Positions 1 to 8,475 are shown, counted from the first letter of the stretch. The stretch is 45,132 bases of DNA from an uncultured Blautia sp. (GCF_947654165.1 NZ_CANTKB010000025.1:1-45132); one strand, 5' to 3'. Notes: generated by a model not told the origin, from the letters alone. Made by a program: numbers and translations.

Positions 1-57
1 TATGCCACAGCCTTGGCAGGCCATCGCGCAGCGATTTTGTTCAATTCCAGTTTGTTT

Positions 58-1947
58 TTATAAGGCAAACTGAAAAAGAATATTGATTAAAAAACATATG
101 GTTATTCCCATGCAGGTAGGAATCAGAAATCCCAGTGCTGTCCATTTCAGGCTGTGGGTTTCTTTTTTTATGGTGAGAAGTGTTGTGGCACAGGGCCAGT
201 GCATCAAAGTAAAAATCAATACGGATACAGCCGTCTGCATTGTCCATCCATGCCCGGTGAAAAGTGTATACAGAGAGGAAATCTCGCCGGGGTTTATGAG
301 AGAGGACTGAGCAGTGTAAGCCATGATCATAATGGGAACCACGATCTCATTAGCAGGCAATCCAAGAAGAAAAGACAGAAGAATGATTCCGTCCAATCCC
401 AGGAGCTGTGCAAAAGGATTCAGGGCATTTGCAGAAAGTTCCAGCAAGGAGACCCCATTTCGTGTAAGGTTTGCCATGAGCCAGATAAGAAGTCCGGCCG
501 GTGCTGCGGTTAGAATTGCTCTTTGGAGGACCTGAAGCGTTTTGCTGAAAAAAGAATGAAGCAGTACAGAGAAAACCTGGGGTTTCCGGTAGGGCGGAAG
601 TTCCAGGGTAAAAGAGGAAGGTATTCCTTTCAGCAGGGTTTTAGAAAGCAGCCAGGAGCAGAAAAAAGTCATGAGGATACCAAGGAATATGATTCCCGTA
701 AGGAGTAAAGCAAGAAAAAAAGAATGTATGCCCGTATCAGGATGTGAACCGGAACCCGCAAAAAACAATGTCAAAATAACTATGATCGTGGGAAAACGTC
801 CGTTGCATGGAACAAGGCTATTGGTAAGGATGGCAATCAGCCGTTCCCTTGGAGAATCGATAATTCTGCATCCTGTGACACCTGCTGCATTGCATCCAAA
901 TCCCATCATCATGGTCAGAGCCTGTTTTCCGCAGGCATGACATTTGGCGAAGCAACAGTCTAAATTAAAGGCTACTCTTGGAAGATAACCGAAATCCTCC
1001 AGCAGACTGAAAAGAGGAAAGAAGATAGCCATGGGAGGCAGCATGACACCGACTACCCATGCAGTGACCCGGTAAACACCATATACAAGCAGTTTACATA
1101 AATCTACAGGTAAAAAAGCAGAAAAACTGTGGAACAATGCAGGTTCCAGAGAAAACAGAAGGGCAGACAGCCTGTCGGAGAGCAGGTTTGCCCCGGTAAG
1201 TGTAATCCAGAAGATACATAGCAAAAAAAGGAGCATACAGGGAATTCCGGTGAGAGAACCTGTGAACCATCGGTCCGCAGAAGAATCCCAGGTCCCTTTA
1301 AAAGAGCAGGAAGAAGCTTTTTTCGTTACGGCTTTTTTATATAGGTAAGTAGCATAGGAAGCATACAAAGCTTCCGTGGAACAGCATGTTTCACAATCAA
1401 AACAAGAAGATGAGATATCCGTATTCCTTTGCTGTGAAAGCAGGTGAGAAGCCATGACCTGTTTCAGTTTTAAAATATCCGATTTTTTTCTTGCGGTAAT
1501 CCCAATCACAGGAATACAAAGGATTTTTTCTAATGCGGCTGTTGAGATATAAATTCCCCTTTTTTTGGCTTCGTCCATAAGATTGATGCAAAGGATCACC
1601 TGTCTGGTATACTTTAATATCTGCAATGCCAGGATAAGATTACGTTCCAGACTTATGGGGTCACAGACGATCACCACAAGGCTTGGAGTTTCTTGCAGCA
1701 AAAAATCTCTGGAAATTTCTTCTTCCTGAGAGGTGGTTCTCAGAGAATAGCATCCGGGCAGGTCCACAATCGTGTGAAACTGTTTTCCTATTCGGCAGGT
1801 CCCTTTTGCCAGTCCTACCGTCTTTCCGGCCCAGTTCCCGGTGTGCTGATGCATTCCGGTAAGAGCGTTAAAGATGGTGCTTTTTCCTACATTGGGATTT
1901 CCGGCCAGTGCTATGGTGCTTCCGACAGCAGATGGATTTTTTTTCAT
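58..1947 (-). CDS. feoB: Ferrous iron transport protein B (FeoB)
   Basis: FeoB is the membrane permease for Fe2+ uptake and carries its own GTPase domain. The N-terminal G domain is visible: G1 GNPNVGKS at about residues 16-23, G3 DLPG at 62-65 and G4 NLMD at 121-124. After a helical linker come several hydrophobic segments with the Gate-type motif FGCNAAGV and the later stretch LGLPANEIVVP. At 629 residues it is at the short end for the family but looks complete. The start ATG overlaps the feoA stop in an ATGA tetranucleotide at 1944-1947, which indicates translational coupling. It is the distal gene of a feoA-feoB operon. Confidence 0.95.
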   Translation of the reverse strand: MKKNPSAVGSTIALAGNPNVGKSTIFNALTGMHQHTGNWAGKTVGLAKGTCRIGKQFHTIVDLPGCYSLRTTSQEEEISRDFLLQETPSLVVIVCDPISLERNLILALQILKYTRQVILCINLMDEAKKRGIYISTAALEKILCIPVIGITARKKSDILKLKQVMASHLLSQQRNTDISSSCFDCETCCSTEALYASYATYLYKKAVTKKASSCSFKGTWDSSADRWFTGSLTGIPCMLLFLLCIFWITLTGANLLSDRLSALLFSLEPALFHSFSAFLPVDLCKLLVYGVYRVTAWVVGVMLPPMAIFFPLFSLLEDFGYLPRVAFNLDCCFAKCHACGKQALTMMMGFGCNAAGVTGCRIIDSPRERLIAILTNSLVPCNGRFPTIIVILTLFFAGSGSHPDTGIHSFFLALLLTGIIFLGILMTFFCSWLLSKTLLKGIPSSFTLELPPYRKPQVFSVLLHSFFSKTLQVLQRAILTAAPAGLLIWLMANLTRNGVSLLELSANALNPFAQLLGLDGIILLSFLLGLPANEIVVPIMIMAYTAQSSLINPGEISSLYTLFTGHGWTMQTAVSVLIFTLMHWPCATTLLTIKKETHSLKWTALGFLIPTCMGITICFLINILFQFAL

Positions 1948-2231
1948 AGTAACTCCTTTGAGCAGACATGATTTTTTGGGGCTTTTTCTATCAGGATCAT
2001 CTGAGCGTCCTGATTTCTAAGGGCAATCACAGAACCTCGGATGAGGTAGGCATGAGGGTTTTTGAAAATTCCAAGATTAACGCAGGTGACGGGAGTATTT
2101 TCACAAAAGCCCAGATCCAGTAAACGAAGAACAAGGGCTGCTTTTTGGCTGGTCTGCTCAGGCGGACAGAGAATTTCCCGGATGATTCCGGTTTCTCCTC
2201 TTTTCAGTTCACAGAGGGGGAATGTGTTCAT
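1944..2231 (-). CDS. feoA: FeoA domain protein
   Basis: A small cytoplasmic SH3-like FeoA protein of 95 residues that works with FeoB in ferrous iron uptake. Family features seen are the opening LCELKRGETGIIREI, the central LLDLGFCENTPV and the turn RGSVIALRNQDA. I start it at the ATG at 2231, behind AAGGGAG, rather than at the longer in-frame start near 2333: the extra residues would run through the terminator of the upstream gene. A TAGAAT -10-like hexamer lies about 30 bp upstream of the start, with only a poor -35. No clear Fur or DtxR operator is visible. Confidence 0.9.
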   Translation of the reverse strand: MNTFPLCELKRGETGIIREILCPPEQTSQKAALVLRLLDLGFCENTPVTCVNLGIFKNPHAYLIRGSVIALRNQDAQMILIEKAPKNHVCSKELL

Positions 2232-2296
2232 TGCCCGCTCCCTTCTTTCTGACAGAATCATATACGTTATTCTATGCCGGATACCGGAGAAAAGTG

Positions 2297-2341
2297 AAAA
2301 AAGGATATGACAGACGGTTTTCCAATCTGCCATATCCTTTT
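2297..2341 (-). terminator. Intrinsic terminator of the GH13 alpha-glucosidase gene
   Basis: On the minus strand a 16-bp stem (arms 2326-2341 and 2299-2314, one G-U pair) encloses an 11-nt loop and ends in a run of T. It lies between the glucosidase stop and feoA, so it separates the two transcription units. Confidence 0.8.
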
Positions 2342-2362
2342 AGGAAGGGCTAATTATTTATT

Positions 2363-4033
2363 TTACAATTCAATGACAAGAACCTGATAATCTTTTAACT
2401 GTACGTCAATTCCATTGATCTCAGCATCCGGATAATTGTTTATCAGAATATTTTTGCATTCAGAGGGCAGTGTCACATGCTGAGGCTCTTTCTGGAAGTT
2501 ACCGATCACAAGAAGATCCTTGTCAGCTTTTCTGTGATAAGCCATAAGATTGTGGCGGTCTTCTTCAAAAGGAATCACATCTCCGTAGACAATGGTTTCT
2601 TTGTACTCTGGATGTTTCCGAAGAGCAATCAATTCTTTGTAGAAGGAGAGAACAGAATTTTCATCTTTTTCCTGAGCTTCTACGTTGATCTCCGTATAAT
2701 TTGGGTTTACCATCAGCCATGGTGTTCCCTGGGTAAATCCCGCATTTTTCTCTGCATTCCACTGTACAGGTGTTCTGGCATTGTCTCTGTTTCTGAGAGA
2801 GATGATTTTCAGTGCTTCTTCCGGAGTGAAACCGGCATCCAGAGAAACCTGATATTGATCTAATGCACTGATGTCGTCTACCTGTTCGATTGGAAGTACC
2901 GGCAGGTTTTCCATTCCGATTTCCTGTCCCTGATAAATAAATGGAAGACCTCTCATGAGAAAATACATGGCAGCCAGCATTTTTTTGCTTTCCAGGCTTA
3001 CATCGCCTTCCGGAATATAATAGCTGACACCGCGAGGTTCGTCATGATTCTCGATGATATTAGAATAAAATCCGAGATTTCCAATTTTTTTCTGAGATTG
3101 GAAATAGCATTTCTTGTATTCATCAGGTGTGATCCGTTTGCAGTCATACCATCCTTTATCACTGCCGCCCCAGATATTGGTGGAGAAATCAAAGATAGAG
3201 GAGAAATAACCGCCGTCACCAATAAAATCAGGAAATTCTTCCGGCTTTTCGTGGAAAACTTCACCGACAGAGAAAGCATCATAGATACCGAATGTCCGTC
3301 TTTGCATTTCACCGAGAAAATCGCCGACACCTTTCGCATCATCCAACATCATGGCAATGTCACAGAGACCGTCTTCTCTGTCAGAAGGATAATTTTTATA
3401 AGGGAGTTTCTTCTTGATATTGATAATAGCATCAATACGGAATCCTCCAAGACCTTTCTCCAGCCACCAGTTGATGTTTTTGTACACTTCTTCTCTTACA
3501 ACAGGATTTTCCCAGTTTAAGTCAGGCTGTTTTTTATGGAAAACATGCATATACTGTTTTTCGGGATGTCCCGGAAGAGGTTCCCAGACAGAGCCGCCGA
3601 AATAACTGCGCCAATTACAAGGCAGTTCCTGTCCTTCCTTGCGGTCTTCAATATAGAAGAAATTACCATACTCTCCGTCTGGATCAGCACAGGCTTTTTC
3701 AAACCATTCATGCTCGTCAGAACAGTGGTTGACAACTAAATCCATTAAGATATACATGTCACGTTTCTTTGCTTCCTGAATCAGTTCATCCATATCTTCC
3801 AGGGTGCCGAATGCAGGATCGATATTATAATAATCAGAGATATCATATCCCTGGTCTGCAAATGGAGAAGGATAAATAGGGGAAATCCATACAATATCTA
3901 CCCCTAAATCCTTTAAATAATCTAATTTCTGAATAATACCCTGTAAATCACCGATTCCGTCTCCATTGGAATCATAGAAGCTCTTAGGGTAAATCTGATA
4001 TGCTACTTTGTCATGCCACCATTTTCTTTCCAT
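2363..4033 (-). CDS. GH13 alpha-glucosidase (oligo-1,6-glucosidase-like)
   Basis: A cytoplasmic 556-residue (beta/alpha)8 glycosidase that releases glucose from the non-reducing end of short alpha-glucans. Length and N-terminus (WWHDKVAYQIYPKSF) fit GH13 subfamily 31. Predicted catalytic residues are nucleophile Asp201 in GFRIDAI, acid/base Glu258 in SVGEVF and Asp331 in IENHDEPR. A calcium loop DSNGDGIGD lies at 21-29. Residue 202, next to the nucleophile, is Ala. In this subfamily Val there goes with alpha-1,6 and Thr with alpha-1,4 bond preference, so specificity cannot be read directly. No signal peptide. The RBS GGAGG precedes the ATG, and TATAAT lies about 50 bp upstream. The AraC regulator gene ends 103 bp upstream and may control it (inference). 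Confidence 0.9.
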   Translation of the reverse strand: MERKWWHDKVAYQIYPKSFYDSNGDGIGDLQGIIQKLDYLKDLGVDIVWISPIYPSPFADQGYDISDYYNIDPAFGTLEDMDELIQEAKKRDMYILMDLVVNHCSDEHEWFEKACADPDGEYGNFFYIEDRKEGQELPCNWRSYFGGSVWEPLPGHPEKQYMHVFHKKQPDLNWENPVVREEVYKNINWWLEKGLGGFRIDAIINIKKKLPYKNYPSDREDGLCDIAMMLDDAKGVGDFLGEMQRRTFGIYDAFSVGEVFHEKPEEFPDFIGDGGYFSSIFDFSTNIWGGSDKGWYDCKRITPDEYKKCYFQSQKKIGNLGFYSNIIENHDEPRGVSYYIPEGDVSLESKKMLAAMYFLMRGLPFIYQGQEIGMENLPVLPIEQVDDISALDQYQVSLDAGFTPEEALKIISLRNRDNARTPVQWNAEKNAGFTQGTPWLMVNPNYTEINVEAQEKDENSVLSFYKELIALRKHPEYKETIVYGDVIPFEEDRHNLMAYHRKADKDLLVIGNFQKEPQHVTLPSECKNILINNYPDAEINGIDVQLKDYQVLVIEL

Positions 4034-4136
4034 GGTATTACCTCCGTAAACTCATTCCGTTAAGTTTCTTTGTAGACTTTATTATAAGGTACAAAAGTGC
4101 GAAGGTCTTACGATTATTTGTGGAAAAACTGCAATA

Positions 4137-5057
4137 TTATGACTTTTTGGAAGAAAAATGTTTTCGGTATTGCAGAGGTGTAAAGTTGGTATCTTTTTTA
4201 AATTCCCTGAGAAAGTTCCCAAGATTATGGAATCCGCAGTCCAGGCAGATGTCCATTACAGGAAGGTCTGTGGTCTGCAAAAGAATGATCGCCTGCTTGA
4301 TACGGTACTCATTGATATAAGAAACAGGAGATTTTCCAAGGGCTTTTTTGAAAAAACGGCAGAAATACTGCTCGTTCATATTGGCCTGTCGTGCGAGATC
4401 ACGTATGTACAATTTATCCTGGTAGTGGGAACGTATATAAGCAAGGGAAGATTTGATAATTTCTATGCGGTAATCATCCGTTTTTCCCGGCTCAGTGAGC
4501 AGTGAATAAGAAGACAGAGTTCCCAGTATCTTCAGCAGACTCGCCCGGATAATTAGCTGGGATGCCAGATTTTCCGTAACCGTCTGTACATCTTGTGAAA
4601 TAAAAAAACCAGTCTGGTGAAACGCATTGATGATTTCCAGATATTCTTCTTTTACTTTTGAAAAGGCAGGAGAAGAAGGTGTGAGTGTCCGTGGAAAACG
4701 AAGCTCCCCTTTTACCAAAGGATGGAGAAGTCTGGTCTGAGCCATATCGTAATGTTCGAAGCTTAAAATACAGGGATTAAACACAATGGCTGATTCTACG
4801 CTTTTGGAAAGCGGTTCAATAGAATGGAGGTCACCGGAATGAATAAAACAAAAACATTCTTCATGAATATCATAAGATTCCATGTTTACATTCAGTTTAT
4901 AATCGCCCTTCATAAAATATATAATTTCGATCTCATCGTGCCAGTGGTGTTTGGCACCTGACCAGATAGTGTCTTCAAAAACTTCATAAAGACCACAGGG
5001 AAAAACTAAAGTACCGTGATCTTTTTGTTCTTTTAATGAATTAGAAACAGGATGCAT
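4137..5057 (-). CDS. AraC family transcriptional regulator
   Basis: A 306-residue regulator with an N-terminal cupin-like sensor (HHWHDEIEIIYFMKG, then LHSIEPLSKS) and a C-terminal double helix-turn-helix. The second helix-turn-helix shows the AraC signature (CGFHNLGNFLREFKK, then PLQYRKHF). I use the ATG at 5057, behind AGGAGG, rather than the upstream in-frame start, which would lie inside the YoaK gene. The gene starts 13 bp after the YoaK stop, so the two are probably co-transcribed. The next gene downstream encodes a GH13 glucosidase, so a sugar-responsive activator is a reasonable guess. No ligand can be named. Confidence 0.88.
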   Translation of the reverse strand: MHPVSNSLKEQKDHGTLVFPCGLYEVFEDTIWSGAKHHWHDEIEIIYFMKGDYKLNVNMESYDIHEECFCFIHSGDLHSIEPLSKSVESAIVFNPCILSFEHYDMAQTRLLHPLVKGELRFPRTLTPSSPAFSKVKEEYLEIINAFHQTGFFISQDVQTVTENLASQLIIRASLLKILGTLSSYSLLTEPGKTDDYRIEIIKSSLAYIRSHYQDKLYIRDLARQANMNEQYFCRFFKKALGKSPVSYINEYRIKQAIILLQTTDLPVMDICLDCGFHNLGNFLREFKKDTNFTPLQYRKHFSSKKS

Positions 5058-5070
5058 GATAAAACTCCTC

Positions 5071-5733
5071 CTATGACTTGTGGAACATAACAAGAAATAC
5101 TGCGGCAAGTCCGGCACAGCTAAGCCATACAGCCTGCCCGCCAAGACGGACTGTAAGGAAACCGCCCACGGATGCTCCGATGATAAAAAATAAAATTACA
5201 TTATAATATTGCAGGCTGTTTTTTAGCAAAGCACGATTTTTTGTCTTGGTATATAAATATAGGTTTTCCGTGGCACTGCGGAGATTTCCGGTGCACATGG
5301 TAGTGGCGAAGGGATTTCCGTTCATCTTCCGAAATGCTTCTACCTGGAGAGCACATACAAAGGAAATCATGATATTGACGGTTGTATTTGCAGAACCGAG
5401 AGGAAGAAACCCGGAAATTGTCAGGATGATCATTTCAATAAGGATGATAACCTGCCGCCAGTGGAAATGCTGTCTCCATTTCAGGCGTGATTGAATCATT
5501 TCGCAGATTAAGATTCCCAGGACAAAAGCCAGAACCGGTGTGAGATAATATAAAACCTTTGCCCAATCCCGGTTAGTAATATAGATGCCAAGCAGAACCA
5601 GGTTTCCGGTCTGGGCATTAGCAAAGACATGGCCTCTGCATACATAAGTGTAGGCATCCAGAAATCCGCCTACCAGAGCAAGAAGCAGTCCTAAAAGGTG
5701 TGTTTCAGACACTTGATGTTTCGTGTTTGCCAT
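5071..5733 (-). CDS. YoaK/DUF1275 family membrane protein
   Basis: A 220-residue integral membrane protein with about six hydrophobic helices. The family hallmark is the N-terminal stretch GGFLDAYTYVCRGHVFANAQ followed by TGNLVLLG, and then ALQVEAFR and TTMCTGNLRS. The molecular role of the family is not established. RBS AAAGGAG precedes the ATG. It is the promoter-proximal gene of a likely two-gene unit with the AraC regulator. Confidence 0.85.
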   Translation of the reverse strand: MANTKHQVSETHLLGLLLALVGGFLDAYTYVCRGHVFANAQTGNLVLLGIYITNRDWAKVLYYLTPVLAFVLGILICEMIQSRLKWRQHFHWRQVIILIEMIILTISGFLPLGSANTTVNIMISFVCALQVEAFRKMNGNPFATTMCTGNLRSATENLYLYTKTKNRALLKNSLQYYNVILFFIIGASVGGFLTVRLGGQAVWLSCAGLAAVFLVMFHKS

Positions 5734-5781
5734 AAGTTTTCTCCTTTGCAGTCGGTACAGTGATGTGAGATTTCTGTTTCA

Positions 5782-5810
5782 AAGATAGCACAGAATCCAT
5801 ATAGGAACAA
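5782..5810 (-). promoter_or_regulatory. Possible sigma-A promoter of the YoaK-AraC unit
   Basis: On the minus strand TTGTTC (5805-5810) and TATCTT (5782-5787) are separated by 17 bp, about 50 bp upstream of the YoaK ATG. The match is moderate. A degenerate half-site of the 52-bp repeat family (ATAGG at 5801) overlaps it. Confidence 0.35.
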
Positions 5811-5859
5811 GGGCACAAATGAGAAAATCATCCTATGTTAGAAAATCCCGGAGTTCCAA

Positions 5860-6154
5860 GATAGGCTAAATTCCTATAAACAAGCATTATGACCTACAAA
5901 AAGCAAGACCAAGTAGGTGGAAAAAAAATCATCTGGCGGCCTACAAAATATCAGCCAGAATAGGCCAGAAAATAGAAAAGAAGCATTTCCGGCCTATCTT
6001 TGCCGGGAGAAAAGTAAGTTGAAATACAACAAATGAGAGAATTGGCCTATTTGGAAAGAAAAAAGTAGGTTGATTTATAGGAAAGCATGATTTTTAGCCT
6101 ATTCGGCTCTGGAAAAAGTAGGTGCAAATCAGCATAAGGGATTTTTTAGCCTAT
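5860..6154. repeat. Array 1 of degenerate 52-bp units
   Basis: Six units in which an AGTAGG-like hexamer (starts 5860, 5912, 5959, 6013, 6064, 6117) is followed about 32 bp later by GCCTAY or ACCTAC (starts 5892, 5939, 5992, 6045, 6097, 6149). The spacing between successive GCCTAY hexamers is 47, 53, 53, 52 and 52 bp. The two hexamers are imperfect reverse complements (AATAGGC and GCCTATT), so half-sites alternate in orientation at about 32 and 20 bp. The DNA between them is poorly conserved and A-rich. Two more degenerate half-sites at 5801 and 5831 may extend the array leftwards. A period of 52 is not a multiple of three, so this is not a coding repeat. Confidence 0.85.
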
Positions 6155-6209
6155 GTAATCCGTAGATAGATTTGCCAGATATATCTCAACGGAAACGGAA
6201 GAATCGGAG

Positions 6210-6560
6210 TTGAAAAAGAAGAAAAAAGCAGTTGCTATCTATATAACAAGAAGTACGGGGAAAATTGTTGAAGCAGGATCATTCATTAGAAATATAGATG
6301 GACAATTGATAAACGAAGAAATACAAAATGTATTATTGGAAGTGTCATTTAAGACGCAGTCCATTGTACCTTATGTTGTTGTATTAAAGCTGTTGATAGA
6401 AAATGAAAGTGCCAGTTTACATGCATTTGCATCAACCTTATTATCGAATCCTTTATGCTGGATGGAAGGAGCTTATTATGCTGGATTTTTGATTTCACTG
6501 GCAAGAAGCTCATCCGCTGATATATTCAGGCAGTTTGCAATGATGATGAAATTTTCCACA
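6210..6560 (+). pseudogene. Decayed protein-coding remnant, unassigned
   Basis: An open frame begins with TTG at 6210 behind only a weak purine-rich stretch. The first ~115 residues look protein-like (for example VPYVVVLKLLIENES, then LLSNPLCWMEGAYYAG), with an alpha-helical, HEAT/TPR-like character. Beyond about residue 100 the frame loses its protein character. It then runs through the tRNA promoter and the tRNA gene, so that end cannot be a genuine protein. I read it as the 5' part of a gene that has lost its 3' half or gained a frameshift. I do not recognise the family with confidence. It lies between the two 52-bp repeat arrays. Confidence 0.35.
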
Positions 6561-6621
6561 TTCCACCTGGCTGATGTAGCCGGTGGACAGGTCAGCCATT
6601 TCTGCAAAAATTTACTCGGGC

Positions 6622-6650
6622 TTGACAAAGCCCACAGGCAGGTCTATACT
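6622..6650 (+). promoter_or_regulatory. Strong sigma-A promoter of tRNA-fMet
   Basis: TTGACA (6622-6627) and TATACT (6645-6650) with a 17-bp spacer. Transcription should begin about 15 nt before the tRNA 5' end. Confidence 0.9.
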
Positions 6651-6672
6651 ATTAAACATAGCAAAATATTGA

Positions 6673-6746
6673 CGCGGGATGGAGCAGTCTGGAAGCTCGT
6701 CGGGCTCATAACCCGAAGGCCGCAGGTTCAAATCCTGCTCCCGCTA
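6673..6746 (+). tRNA. tRNA-Met (CAT), initiator type
   Basis: A full cloverleaf can be drawn: acceptor CGCGGGA/TCCCGCT, D stem GAGC/GCTC, anticodon arm TCGGG-CTCATAA-CCCGA, T arm GCAGG-TTCAAAT-CCTGC and discriminator A. The three consecutive G-C pairs in the anticodon stem, the A11-T24 pair and the unpaired position 1-72 mark it as the initiator. The mismatch is C1-T72; many bacteria have C1-A72. The 3' CCA is not encoded, so it is added by the CCA-adding enzyme (a candidate gene is at 30120). It is a single-gene unit with its own promoter and terminator. Confidence 0.93.
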
Positions 6747-6753
6747 CTTTATG

Positions 6754-6781
6754 AATCCTGAGAAAATCTCAGGATTTTTTT
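6754..6781 (+). terminator. Intrinsic terminator of tRNA-fMet
   Basis: AATCCTGAGA pairs with TCTCAGGATT around a short A-rich loop and is followed by a run of T, 8 nt after the tRNA. Confidence 0.9.
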
Positions 6782-6837
6782 AGTAGAACGAGAATGATTA
6801 CACTATGTGCCTGGTAAGAATGCTTTATTTTTCAAAA

Positions 6838-7108
6838 CATAGGTGCAAATCGTCACAAGAAGCTTTATAGCCTACAGAAATGTGGTTCGAGTAGGCCGGG
6901 AACGGAAAAATTTTTCTTTTAGCCTATAAGATTTTGTCTCAAATGGGTGGGAAAAGCATAAATGAGAAATATAGCCTATGTTTGAGGTGAAAAAGGTAGA
7001 TCGAAAATAATGGACAAGGAAAATCCACCTATTTGAACCTGGGAAAAGTAGGGTGAAATAGGTAGAATAAGAGTTTTAGCCTATTTAGGTAGGGGAAGAA
7101 TAGGCTAG
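6838..7108. repeat. Array 2 of degenerate 52-bp units
   Basis: AGTAGG-like hexamers start at 6838, 6890, 6942, 6994, 7047 and 7099. GCCTAY-like hexamers start at 6870, 6922, 6974, 7027 and 7079. Successive starts are 52, 52, 52-53, 52-53 and 52 bp apart, and within a unit the two hexamers are 32 bp apart. The first unit shares TAGGTGCAAATC with the last unit of array 1, so the arrays belong to one family although they are 680 bp apart. The rest, 7109-7323, holds only the probable promoter of the next gene. Confidence 0.88.
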
Positions 7109-7323
7109 AATAGAAAGATTGAAAAATGTGAGTGACTTACGAGAAAATTTATGAGAAAAAGCCAGTAATTCATTATGTCAATGGGTAAACAGGCTATTGC
7201 AGAAAAGCAATCGATTTTGGTATAGGAAAATTCAGAAAAATATAGGGTTTTTCATGAATCTATGATATAATATCCGCATGAAAAAGAAGAAATATTACTT
7301 CACCGGAGGGAGACGGAGTTGTT

Positions 7324-8475
7324 ATGAAGAAATCTTGTACATTGTGCGGCGGGAAATTAAAAGATGGTATTTGTACGGAATGTGGCATGGACAACCGGAA
7401 GTCTGATGAAATGTACCAAAAGGCTCTGAATCAAAGTGACTGCAAAAATATGAGATTGAGCCATGTTCATACAGATAAGAAAGCAGAACCGTACGAAAGC
7501 CCTGTCATAAATCAGACAAGAAGACAGGAAAAAACACAGGATACAAGGAAAAAATCTGGAAACAAGAAGGAAAAACAGCCAGAGAAACCATTTGCAGATA
7601 TCTATTCCCAGTACCGTTCCAAGGCCATTCGTACATCGGAACAATGGAAAAGCAAGGAAGCTTCCGGGAATAGCAAGCTTACCATAATAGTCAGCATCGT
7701 GGTGATTGTTCTGGGACTTGTCATTACTCTTGTGGATAATTTGGGAAACCCTGAAAAAACGCCGGAGTGGACGGAAGAAACCGTCAGTGAAGCATATGAA
7801 GTACAGGAAGAGTATGATCCCTTTGCCTATGTAGAAGAAGAACTTCCTACAGAGGGTGAGTTTTGGGAGGAAGAAAGATCCGCAGGCATGTATGTAGTAG
7901 GAGTCGATATACCGGAAGGTGAATATGTGCTGGAAGGAAGAAAAGGCAGTTCTTACAGCGTTTATGACAGCAGGCATTATCTGTCAGTAAGCGAAAGTTT
8001 TCATTCAGAAAAGGAAGATACAAAACAGGTAGGCGGTGTGAAACTTTTTGAAGGTGCAGTGGTGTGTGTAGACGGGATGTATCCGGTGAAATTCTATACA
8101 GAAAATGCACAGTTAGAAAATATGGAAGCCAGGATGGAAAATCCTCTGATACAACCCTTTGAAATGTCAGGAACATCTGTGGCAGGCGAAGCCTTTCCGG
8201 AAGGAACCTACGATGTGTATTGCATAGGAGATTCCTTTGGGGTGTTTAATTTTGATTTGGAACTGAGCAGGGAAGACCATACAGTTCCCTTTGGCATTTC
8301 CGTCCTGATGGAAATGAATCCCAAAAGCGAATACCCGGATTATTGTTCAAAGTATGAGAATATTGTAATGCCGGCAGGGGCAAAGCTTGATACAGGAGAG
8401 TTGAAGATCAAACTGATCCCAAGTGAAGGGATTACCACAGAAGATTACATGTCATTTTATGATAACATTTATTAG
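7324..8475 (+). CDS. Zinc-ribbon, single-pass membrane protein with extracellular repeats
   Basis: A 383-residue protein I cannot assign to a named family. Visible parts are a four-cysteine zinc ribbon (Cys5, Cys8, Cys17, Cys20), a long charged Lys/Gln-rich linker, one transmembrane helix at about 119-138, an acidic segment and a beta-rich exported region. That region contains two related motifs (VVGVDIPEGEYVLEG near 190 and VAGEAFPEGTYDVYC near 285), suggesting two small beta domains. RBS GGAGGGAG precedes the ATG, and a TATAAT hexamer at 7266-7271 may be its -10. Sortase B follows 27 bp downstream, which points to a joint role at the cell surface (inference). No LPxTG-like sorting motif was noticed at its C-terminus. 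Confidence 0.8.
   Translation: MKKSCTLCGGKLKDGICTECGMDNRKSDEMYQKALNQSDCKNMRLSHVHTDKKAEPYESPVINQTRRQEKTQDTRKKSGNKKEKQPEKPFADIYSQYRSKAIRTSEQWKSKEASGNSKLTIIVSIVVIVLGLVITLVDNLGNPEKTPEWTEETVSEAYEVQEEYDPFAYVEEELPTEGEFWEEERSAGMYVVGVDIPEGEYVLEGRKGSSYSVYDSRHYLSVSESFHSEKEDTKQVGGVKLFEGAVVCVDGMYPVKFYTENAQLENMEARMENPLIQPFEMSGTSVAGEAFPEGTYDVYCIGDSFGVFNFDLELSREDHTVPFGISVLMEMNPKSEYPDYCSKYENIVMPAGAKLDTGELKIKLIPSEGITTEDYMSFYDNIY

Noticed and set aside
1..57. Possible small Cys-rich FeoB-associated protein downstream of feoB (minus strand, MACQGCG at the edge)
   Set aside because: Only about eight codons are visible and there is no clear RBS, so it cannot be supported from this window.
6561..6761. C-terminal part of the long open frame starting at 6210
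   Set aside because: It runs through a consensus promoter and the whole tRNA-fMet gene, and its sequence is no longer protein-like.
5860..7108. CRISPR array
   Set aside because: The units are degenerate and only two hexamers per 52 bp are conserved. There is no constant 25-40 bp repeat with unique spacers of fixed length, and no cas genes are nearby.
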